The translations under genes and the position numbers were made by a program. The notes beneath the pieces are model-generated. The model searched no databases and was not told where the DNA came from. It saw nothing but the letters and a program-made list of their open reading frames with translations. Positions 22,201-30,409 of a stretch of DNA of 64,000 bases are shown in pieces; position 1 is the stretch's first letter; every line of letters begins with the position of its first letter. The stretch is from Sanghuangporus weigelae (Eukaryota; Basidiomycota; Agaricomycetes; Hymenochaetales; Hymenochaetaceae), in contig CP137327.1 of the NCBI GenBank assembly GCA_033182465.1, positions 1,674,001-1,738,000 of the forward strand, written 5' to 3'.

Positions 22201-22641
22201 CTCAGTCGATTGGAACCAACAAAGAAACTTGCAATGAAATGGGCAGGGCCTTATAAAGTCGAGAAGGCAGTCGGACAAGTGTCATTCAGATTATGCTTAC
22301 CCGAAACCCTTCCAATCCACCCAGTGTTTCATGTGAGTCTTCTCAGGCCTTACAAACGAAAGGAAGACCCTGGAAGACCCACTTTGGATGAACCACCACC
22401 TATTGAAGTGGAGGGAGAAGCAGAGTACGAAGTGGAGACGATCCATAATACAAGACGTCATCGGAGCAAGGTCCAATACCTTATCCAATGGAAAGGATAC
22501 CAAGAGCGAACATGGGAGCCACTTGACAACCTCAAGAACTCCTATCAAATGATCGAAGCATTCCATAAAAAGTATCCTCAGGCAATCCAGCTGCCAAATC
22601 TTAACCAATGGATCGCCGCACGAAAACGAATGAGGCAATAG
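16262..22641 (+). pseudogene. pol: Pol polyprotein of element 2: protease, RT, RNase H, integrase, chromodomain
   Basis: One frame, -1 to gag, interrupted by TAA at 16400, TGA at 17162, the solo LTR 17465-19247 and TGA at 20050; removing the insertion with its ACGC duplication restores the frame. Domains in order: aspartic protease (ALIDSGATCSTIHP, then VILGIDYL), a basic linker, reverse transcriptase (AVTDYRDIND; catalytic NYLDDLI at about 20230), RNase H (TLETDASD), integrase with its zinc finger (H...H...CDICQ) and DDE core (CDLITDLP, ISDRGSNF, QTERLNQELE), and a C-terminal chromodomain (YLIQWKGYQERTWEP). The chromodomain in this family steers integration to marked chromatin. The 20143-22641 part alone is open for 832 codons. 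Confidence 0.93.
17465..19247 (-). mobile_element. Solo LTR of the element-1 family, reverse
   Basis: 1783 bp on the minus strand (plus strand reads TGTCGGTCGG...GCGCTACA), flanked by ACGC at 17461-17464 and 19248-19251. It interrupts pol between protease and RT. It carries about two copies of the 18-bp unit seen in the forward solo LTR. In its middle it matches the element-1 3' LTR variant rather than the 5' variant. Confidence 0.9.
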
Positions 22642-22878
22642 TTGCATCACATGCACTCCACCCGATGGAGCCGCTTATGGATCCACAATAGAGACGATGA
22701 GTAAGATCCCCAACGACCTTACCAAGCAATGACATCAATGTGGCACACCAAAGCGAGGGCAGAGATAGAAGAATTAGGCAAGACATCGCCGACATACCAA
22801 CAGGATGGTATAAAAACATGTAGAACTTCGAGCTGAACAAACAACAACTCGAATCTCAACAGCTCTACTTCACTGCAA

Positions 22879-23895
22879 GTGAACCACTACTCAGCTATGC
22901 CTATCTTCGATGAGCTACATGCATTCTGTCAACCAGAAGATGCACCAGAATGGACATTTGCACTTAGGCCGCCCACCAAACGTTATCAATGGCCACAGCT
23001 ATGCAACCGATTCAATGAAGAAAACTACGAAGACGAGATCGTACCCCTATGCCCAGGGAAGTACTTTGATGACCTATTTGACAAGTGGAATGCAGTCCAC
23101 CACAACCAAGACGAGATACCCCATCTTATGATGGCGAGGCACTCAGAAGAGTGGTTATTCAAACTCAGTAACCCTCGAGACGCAGCAGTACGCCGACTCA
23201 ATGATGATGCATTTCTAACCTATGCAATCGAACTCGAAACACAAGCCTTACACCGAGGCAAGATCAACTTTAGGCACGAAACGACATACAAGAACATCAT
23301 GGGCATCTATCATTCGGCAATTCAAATTTGCGCCTACCGACGAGACATGACTACCGCAATTCTTAATCGAATGATGCGATGGAGTCACTATCATCCGATG
23401 AGCATCGATGCGATGAAGTACATCATATACTTAGCCGACCAGACGGGCTTCTATGCATCCCACACCATGCAGTTCATGACGGTACTCAACATGACGAAGC
23501 ATTACGAAGGAACGAGATACCGAACGGTTATTGAAGCGAGGAACTCTACTACGGATGAGCTACCACTCGATGCCATAGAGCACCACGTAGTCGAAGGCAA
23601 AGAGGTTAACTACGACCCTCATTACCTTATGGAACTTAACAACCGAGAGGAAGAAGCCAGAGAGAAACTACAGGCTACACGACACCCATTGCTAGAAGAT
23701 CTGATGATCTCAGTCTACCAGTACCCGAGCGAACTCTACCAGCCGGATGAGATGCTTACTATGTCAGAACAGGAGGACATGTACATACACTCTGACGACA
23801 CAGAGTCGAGCGAAGAAGGTGAAAGCAGGGAACTATATACCCCAGCGAACTCGGCCCAGACTACACCTGAGGCTGAAGAACCCGAAGATTTGTAA
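22879..23895 (+). CDS. ORF3 of element 2, downstream of pol, unknown function
   Basis: 338 codons from ATG at 22879, 237 bp after pol and intact. Sequence is mixed alpha-helical, rich in Met, His and Tyr, with a strongly acidic C-terminus (SDDTESSEEGESRE). I see no signal peptide, no membrane segment and no furin-like site, so it does not look like an envelope protein. It has no family that I recognise. Its position matches the extra gene found after pol in some Ty3/gypsy lineages. Absence of stops while pol has several suggests either chance or longer selection. Confidence 0.6.
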   Translation: MNHYSAMPIFDELHAFCQPEDAPEWTFALRPPTKRYQWPQLCNRFNEENYEDEIVPLCPGKYFDDLFDKWNAVHHNQDEIPHLMMARHSEEWLFKLSNPRDAAVRRLNDDAFLTYAIELETQALHRGKINFRHETTYKNIMGIYHSAIQICAYRRDMTTAILNRMMRWSHYHPMSIDAMKYIIYLADQTGFYASHTMQFMTVLNMTKHYEGTRYRTVIEARNSTTDELPLDAIEHHVVEGKEVNYDPHYLMELNNREEEAREKLQATRHPLLEDLMISVYQYPSELYQPDEMLTMSEQEDMYIHSDDTESSEEGESRELYTPANSAQTTPEAEEPEDL

Positions 23896-24447
23896 ACAAT
23901 TCTTCTTTTATGCAACCCCTTTCCCATATCGTGACCCGACATGGTCAATTATGCATTTCATTCCTACCTTATGGTATTTATGGTCACATCCGACCAAATT
24001 ATGCTTTATGCACCTCTTTATTTCATGCTCATTCGGCCAACCAGCACAAATGAAGCACTATGCAGAAGTGTCAAAGAACCTACAAGGGCCTAGACATTTT
24101 GTATATTGTTTTATTGTGCCGGCGCCGAATTGGCAGATTATGCCTACCTTTTATTATCTTCTATGCAAAGGAGAAGCCAAAAGTTTATGTGAAACCGCTT
24201 CCTTGCACTATGCTAGGATGTGGCTTCACACTGAAAGGCACTCCAATTCCACTCTTTCTTCAAAAAACTCCATTTGGGGGTTGAAGAGCCGTAGACACCT
24301 GGAACTTCACTCCCAAATTGGTATAAAACTTATTCATTAACAACTTAATGATTTTAATGACTTTATGATTTCTTTCTTATCGCTTTCAATTGCGTCATAT
24401 TCTTTACATGATGCACATTTCATATTCATATCCCTTCCCACCACCCT
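23896..24447. other. Element 2 spacer between ORF3 and the antisense gene
   Basis: AT-richer spacer. Short frames are present but none is supported; one plus-strand frame (23747-24340) overlaps ORF3 in another phase and looks random. Confidence 0.5.
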
Positions 24448-24763
24448 TTACAAGTCAATGTCTTCCCAGACACCCTTTTCACAACGCTCCTGCGAAGCAA
24501 TACCTGCATTTTCGATGACTGGATCGATATCCTCAACGTCATAACCGAGCGTGAGATGAACTCGAAGCGCGACAGTAGTAACATCGCGATGAAACGATTG
24601 CATTTCGAAATCGACCTCCTAGAGGAAGATTAACGACTCGAAACGGCACAGAGCATGCATCACTTACCTGAGCACGCCTCTTACGCTCCAAGATCCAATG
24701 ATTTATACCGAAAATCGCAACAATAACGAAAAAAACAGTAGCAGCAGCGGCGACTTTCGACAT
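24448..24763 (-). CDS. Antisense spliced gene in element 2: small single-pass membrane protein
   Basis: ATG at 24763-24761 on the minus strand. Exon 1 (24763-24668) encodes 32 aa: an N-terminal hydrophobic helix (KVAAAATVFFVIVAIFGI) followed by a basic stop-transfer patch (ERKRRAQ). A 49-bp intron 24667-24619 starts GTAAGTG and ends CTCTAG, with GTTAAT as a likely branch region. Exon 2 (24618-24451) adds 56 aa, acidic and soluble (ends GVWEDIDL), then TAA at 24450-24448. Total 88 aa. The intron length and signals match the host genes of this window. No family recognised. Topology suggests a small membrane-anchored protein with a short N-terminus. Expression is unproven; the alternative is a chance frame. 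Confidence 0.6.
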
Positions 24764-24873
24764 TTTGGAGCAGAGATGATGATGGTTTGACAGCAAGATC
24801 AACCATCACTAGGCGACCCTTTATCCGAGCTTTCTCACGGATTAGGATGAACATTTCTCCGAAAGTTCATCTT

Positions 24874-24881
24874 AGGGGGGG
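24874..24881 (+). promoter_or_regulatory. Polypurine tract of element 2
   Basis: AGGGGGGG lies five bases before the 3' LTR start (TGAAAGG at 24887), the expected place for the plus-strand primer of reverse transcription. Confidence 0.7.
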
Positions 24882-24886
24882 TGTAG

Positions 24887-26362
24887 TGAAAGGATCCGTT
24901 CAAAAACTCGCATCAGGATCAACGCGATCAGCAGATCCACATGATCAGCTTTCCAAACGCGACCAGTAACCAAGCCAGCTATCACGGGCCCAATAGATCG
25001 AGTGGCCTAGGCAACAGTAACCCGTTACCACCCGAGCGCCAGAAGCACCGAAATGGATACGTAATCCCACTATCACTCTAACGCCACCGACCAAGCAACC
25101 AGAGCGACCTCGATCAAAAGAAGCGATCAAACTTCTTAGAAGTCCAGAAGCACAACTACTAAAGCCTAAACACTAAAAGGCTAAAGGCTAATAAGGTTTA
25201 TGGAGACCTCACTGGCATTTCAGCACTGTCAAGTCTGTGCACGAGTCTACATGGTCCTTTATAAAGTATACTACATAGTATGCACGGCAACAGCTGGTAC
25301 GCGTGACTATCACATCGAAATTGAGCGACACCTTCAAGATACAATGCATTCCAATCCACCAAACCCAATAGTACCCAAGAAACGAGAGGAACTCACGATC
25401 ACAACTCGGACCCCTCAAACTGCGAACCCGATAACTTGGAGAATGATTGGATGGTATAGACCAGAGTTGCACACACCATGTCCAGCATCTATGATACAGG
25501 CAAACCTTTATTTACCGAGAGATGCGAACCTGGAGACCAAGCAGTTGCAACTCCTTATACAACGAAGGATATGGCATTACATTCGGGACATACGATATGA
25601 AGGCAAAGCATGGCTAGTCACCAGAACCCAGCAGAACCCACCAGCAGAGCTCATGCAGTTCATAATATGCCTTGGACCATACTCTACACCAACCCGACAT
25701 CTTAACACTGACGTGCGAGTTATGCTTACCCTCGCTGGACCTCGAGGTGAATTCCGAAGAATCACATACCGAGCAGCCTACATCGCTCCAAGAGCAAAGA
25801 TGCCACTCAATGACGGCAGTGACATCGTTGTGGAGTACTGACAGTGGAGCATTCCACATCGGAGCACCACCTCTATTGTATCAGTCAGCAACTCCACAGA
25901 ATACTGTCATAGTGGAAACGACCTTACAAAAAATTGGAGCAAAGTGGAGCAAAGCGCAGCAGGATGACAAGGGAACAGATGTAATGGTGGAGAAAGGTGG
26001 AGTAAAGTGGAAACAGGATGAGTAAGAAATAGGACGGAAAATGGAATATCTGGGAGCATAAATAGTTGTAGGATTAGGCCCTCATTTCCCCATCTTTTGA
26101 TCCTCTTAACACACTGGTGTAAAGCTTGCCCTACAGCGAGCTATTACTGTGTGCTTTGTACTATCACACCTCTTGGAAATCCCAATCTGCTTTACTATCA
26201 CCTCGTATCTGAAAGCATCCATAACTCGGACCGCGACTAGGAAGGCTAGTAAGGGACCGCGTGGTATAGTCAGACGTGGGTAGATAAGATCACCTCTGCA
26301 CAACACACCGCTGCTTAGGCAAAAGGATCGAACCGGTGTAACCCCGGGCCTACCCCCTAACA
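24887..26362 (+). repeat. 3' LTR of element 2
   Basis: 1476 bp, TGAAAGGATCC...CCCCCTAACA, followed by CCAGC, the target duplication. Carries an intact 213-codon frame. Confidence 0.92.
25200..25841 (+). CDS. LTR-encoded protein of element 2, unknown function
   Basis: 213 codons from ATG at 25200, wholly inside the 3' LTR. The predicted protein is basic with an N-terminal Cys/Tyr-rich part (FQHCQVCARVYMVLYKVYYI) and a longer Arg-rich alpha/beta-like remainder (GWYRPELHTPCP, RRIWHYIRDIRYEGKAWL). No known domain is seen. The 5' LTR copy is broken by CpG-type changes. A real gene here would be a U3-type ORF transcribed with the LTR; a long chance frame is the alternative, weighed against by the protein-like composition. 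Confidence 0.5.
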   Translation: METSLAFQHCQVCARVYMVLYKVYYIVCTATAGTRDYHIEIERHLQDTMHSNPPNPIVPKKREELTITTRTPQTANPITWRMIGWYRPELHTPCPASMIQANLYLPRDANLETKQLQLLIQRRIWHYIRDIRYEGKAWLVTRTQQNPPAELMQFIICLGPYSTPTRHLNTDVRVMLTLAGPRGEFRRITYRAAYIAPRAKMPLNDGSDIVVEY

Positions 26363-26367
26363 CCAGC

Positions 26368-26804
26368 TGAGTAGGGCATTGTCCCTCAGCAAAATTATTT
26401 TGTATCTTCAATTAAACTGTACCTTTGGTTGAAAACTCTACTCTACTATTAAGTTAAGCTCAAGCCTATAGCTCGCTTCTTAGTAGACATCTCTAACCTT
26501 TGCTCTATATCTCTAATACTACTATTGTTAGAAGGAGGAAGTAGAAACTTGTTCCAGTATGCTTGGACTGACCACCTTGTCCAAAAACACTGGTCCTAAC
26601 AGCGACTTAGGTACATATTCTATGTTTGTATTATTTTAATTATTCAATCTACTTACCATCATTGTGACTTAGTGTTCGATAATCTAGGCATAAGACTATA
26701 TCTTAGCTACCTGTCAGAGTAACATATTCGGGTTTAACTCATCTACACTTATTTGTTGTTGTGTTTAGCTGCCTCAAGTCTATATTAGGCTCATCTGCCT
26801 AACA
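26368..26804 (+). repeat. Possible right part of the LTR split by element 2
   Basis: AT-rich sequence following the CCAGC duplication, ending in CTCATCTGCCTAACA. The TAACA end mirrors TGTTA at 9094. Joined across element 2 the unit would be about 560 bp. No matching second LTR is in the window to confirm it. Confidence 0.35.
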
Positions 26805-27236
26805 GTATTAGACATACAGGCAAATAAAACGGTGTATCAGGTATTTATTACATCTTTTAGGAGGTGAATTGGATAAGAGTTCGTATTTATATAGGACTGA
26901 CACTCAACAAAAGTTATGAAAGTGGTGGGAAATAAGAAAATCAGATGACATAAGAGATTACTGGTGAGTTCCAGGTAACAAATTGATTATGCCAAGGGGC
27001 ATTTGGAGTAATGGTGAATTACTGTTTATCTTGTGTACTCTGATGGTCACGTGATGTAGCCACTAAGCTTTGACAGTGCCACGCTGTTGATTCTATTGAA
27101 GTATTGAATACAAAGACCGATTAAGTCGAGTAAGACTAGTTTAAATCTAGTCACAGAGCCGTATATATTGAGTTCGGTCAATAAGAACCCGGTAACGATC
27201 ACGCTTCTGGCATGCAACGAGGCGCCCTTAAATTGG
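26805..27236. other. No gene recognised
   Basis: AT-rich stretch between the transposon island and the 3' end of the aldo/keto reductase. Nothing supported in either strand. Confidence 0.5.
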
Positions 27237-28815
27237 TCAGCGATATTCAGCTCCACAGTCTCCGATAGTCATGATCAGTCTCCTGCCATTCGATCGAATT
27301 AGGACAGCCTCTATTTCCTGTCTGTCTTCACTGGTCAGGCGGAAACTAAAGACACGACGATTGTCCTGTGTGTGGGCTGACAGTCCCAAGCGCGTACCTG
27401 GTAGGTTGAAAAACTTTGAAAATATGCGGGGGGTGAATATTGGCAAAACGCACCTATCAAGACGGCTCCAACGAAAGGATGGTCTAGGACCCAACGCGTC
27501 GCCACATTTGAGATGCTCACACCACCATGCCTGTCTGCGATGCATCGCAACACGGAGAGAAGTGACTGGAAAAGCGACCAATCTCCCCAGGCCCTGATGA
27601 TCATGTCTAAATACTGCGAACCACCGGATCAGACGTGAGCAATCCGCGAGGAACTAGTGGCTATCCGAAGAACCAACCTTCCTCTGTGATGGAGTCATTG
27701 ATCCCTGATATGCCTCGGGCTCCGGCTTTCCGAGCCACTCATCTGCAAGGAACCCTCCGCACTGCAAAGCTCAGGATCAGAAACGCTGACCGGAACAATC
27801 ATAGGGCCTCCATCCTCAGATCGGAACAGTTCTGGAAGTCATACGTACTATTGTCCCGTACGTAAGGAGTTTGATGCCGTGCTTCTCGCAGACGTGGGCC
27901 ATACCATGCAATGGTCGCGTGTCAATCAGCGAAAACTGATAGACGTTCGTGATTCTCACATGAGTCTCGAAGGCAATACACGGGCCCTTTGCCACTCACC
28001 TGGACCTGATTTGAAACAATGGCCCCTGCGCCCAGCCGTGTGCATATCTCGTCCGTTCTTATTGAATCAAAGTTGCAGAGTCCGATGGCTTTGATGACTC
28101 CCTGAGCCTGAAGATCCCTAAGATGTCCAAGTGCGACAAGATATTCTGTGTCAGAGTAGTCCTGCCAGTGAAACTGTTTGATACATGTTATATGTATTTG
28201 CTTTGGCTAAACCCGAATGAAAGCAAAAAAGTACCTGAAGAAGATCGACGGATCGGCTTCTCATTCGGACCAGACGCTCGTTGATAGCAGCCTCGACCAC
28301 GCCACGCGTGGGGGTTGTCTGTCTGAAAACACACCATTTCGTAGCACCGATAACAGAGGTAGGATTGGGCAAGTCTTGGCGGAATTCTCCCTGGGAACAG
28401 TCTCTAGCTTAGAGCGACGCCGGCAGACACGAAGGTGTCGACTTACGAATAAGAGCTCTGCACTACCATAATGATCCGCTGGCAGAAATTTAGTTTCGGG
28501 GATTCTCCGAGTAACTTGTCATTCTCACCCTACAAAGTAAATGAATCACGCCGAAGAAGGATGACGTGGATAAGTTGAAGTTGCGAGAGAGCAATGAAAC
28601 GGGCTTGCCATGTCTGGATGAATTGACGTCAGGTAAAATGATCGTGAAGATGGGCATGAGCACCTACCAAATGCAATAAAACCTTCGTCAACATGTCTCT
28701 TCATCTCTGCTCGTATCCTGCTGACAGGAGCAGTACCCCACGCATTGCTCGAAAGTTGCCAGAGACCAACGAAAAGACGAGGTACTGTGAGAGGACCAAG
28801 CTGCGTGAACTCCAT
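27237..28815 (-). CDS. Aldo/keto reductase, multi-exon
   Basis: About eight exons read by GT-AG borders. N-terminus MEFTQLGPLTVPRLFVG; exon 2 gives ADHYGSAELLF with the catalytic Tyr; exon 3 gives GATKWCVF with the catalytic Lys; exon 4 begins FHWQDYSDTEYL with the catalytic His. The C-terminal part has NVATRWVLDHPFVGAVLIG and ends GDCGAEYR, a typical end for this fungal AKR group. The family reduces aldehydes and ketones with NADPH in a (beta/alpha)8 barrel. In the model the residues between GFIAF and ADHYG, where the catalytic Asp is expected five residues before Tyr, are missing, so intron 1 may be mis-read or the gene damaged. Confidence 0.8.
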
Positions 28816-29658
28816 GCTGTTGTGATCTAGCTTTCGAATGTTTTGTTAATTCTTGAACGCCCGGGAATAGTCTGCTGAAAGAACAGAACTCAGTTGAAGC
28901 ATGTCGAGTCCTTTATAGAAACGAAAGACATGCTTACCGCGAGGCAAGTACCTAATGCTGTTCCCGAGCGGCTGTGCCTGGGTTTCTCTCGGAATAAGAT
29001 CCTGCCATGGCCATCGTCAGAACAAGCAGCTACCCAGCAAGAGTGTATCAAGATCCATTACCTGTCAAGAGTTGGCCGAAGTACCTGATAAATGGTGTTG
29101 TCTTTGAAACAAGGGAAGAAGGCCAAAGGTAACATGACTGGCTGCTTGAATGCCGGAGGGGAAAAATACCCCTGACAAGTGCAATTTCATGGACACATCA
29201 TACGCGCGATAAACAAGGGTAGATATGATCTTAAAGCCATGCATACTAAATCAGAAACGTTCACGCTCATCCAGGGAGCTATAACAAATACAGCAACGCC
29301 CCGTGTATATCATCGCTCTCGTGGCCCGATCGTCACCTATCGTCACACGCATCTTTGGATGGAGACAGATTAGGCGGCCAGGGCTCAAGTTAGCACGCGG
29401 CTAAGTAGAAAGTGCGCAATCTTCGCGGTTTCAGGCCTCCTCAGCAATGATTTCCTGATTTGACCTCGGCATCAGAGATTCCGAGGTGATGTGATTTGAG
29501 TCGGCCCAACCGAACACGCTGGCGTCGGCTTTCTTGTTATTAGCCCAATTCTAAGTTCTGCAATATAAAGCCTCGACGTGTAGATCACTATAAAACACGC
29601 TTCTGAAACCAAAGCTCAGCTGCAACGCAAAACATTCACCCTCAGTTTGAATCTTGTC
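28816..29658. other. Upstream region of the reductase, no gene recognised
   Basis: Likely shared upstream space for the reductase (-) and the hypothetical gene (+). Short frames (28894-29088, 29179-29373) have no recognisable content. Confidence 0.45.
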
Positions 29659-30409
29659 AATGCCTGCTCCAGAAGTAGACCCCATCGACGTGGCTGCACG
29701 TCCCGCAGTCGGACATGTGTAAGTTCCACTACACGGTGCTCCATGCTATGCTGCACTGCTCACAGTTGCACCTAGAAACCTAATGGTCGATACGTTGATC
29801 GCCAATGCATCCATCGACGAGCAAGTGAAATTATCATACGGACCGAACTGCGACACTTACTGATCTGAGCCATGATCTCCTTCCAGCCTCCGAGCAATCG
29901 TCCGTTCCATGCTCGCGACAAGCCCACCAAGTGTATCCTCCTCCTTCGTTACCGCAGCACGAACATGTCTTAAGCAATCAGCACAGCGAGGCATAGGAAA
30001 ACAGCCTCTGTTATTCGAGACGCGCGAGTGGCATGGACGGATCGAGACAACACCTACCGCACGTCTGAACAACCTGCTCACGTATACACGAACTCTGTAC
30101 GGAGCCGGACTGGGATTTGATAGTCTAGATGTTCTTGCAGGGATCGTACGAGCGACGGCCGGACTTCGCTGGGACTCGGATGATCACCTGGTCGACGAGC
30201 TCGCCGTGATCGATGCGGATATCAGCCAGGCCATCCAGAGTTGCAGGGAAGAATATGCAAGCGGTAATGTACGAGATATTAGCATAGTACGAACGGCACT
30301 TCGCAGACTTCGGGTGGCTCTTAACGATTGCCGGGCAGAAGTCGAAAGTTGGGGCGGAGAATTTCCGTTTTCTCGAGGGAACGCAAACGCCGAGTGTCTG
30401 CAGATCTAG
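29659..30409 (+). CDS. Hypothetical helical protein, gene model unresolved
   Basis: Candidate start ATG at 29659 (MPAPEVDPIDVAARPAVGH), an intron GTAAGT...CACCTAG to a second exon (NLMVDTLIANASIDEQ), then a possible intron to a long last exon (RAIVRSMLATSPPSVSSS ... AECLQI) with stop at 30407-30409. The last exon is rich in Leu/Ala/Arg helices, with LRRLRVALNDCRAEVESW near the end. Joining exon 2 to exon 3 with the obvious donor (CAA|GTGAAA) and acceptor (TTCCAG) leaves the frame off by one, so an undetected intron or a frameshift is present. No family recognised. Confidence 0.4.

Larger units (their letters stand above)
9217..26362 (+). mobile_element. Element 2: large Ty3/gypsy chromovirus with nested solo LTRs
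   Basis: Bounded by two direct 1476-bp LTRs (TGAAAGGATCC...CCCCCTAACA) and a 5-bp target duplication CCAGC (9212-9216 and 26363-26367). Without the two inserted solo LTRs and their duplications (1808 and 1787 bp) it would be 13,551 bp. Order: LTR, primer site, long leader, ORF1 (coiled coil), gag, protease-RT-RNase H-integrase-chromodomain, ORF3, antisense spliced gene, polypurine tract, LTR. The chromodomain places it with chromoviruses. Several in-frame stops make it inactive now. Confidence 0.93.

Noticed and set aside
22879-23895. ORF3 as an envelope gene
   Set aside because: No signal peptide, membrane helix or cleavage site is visible.
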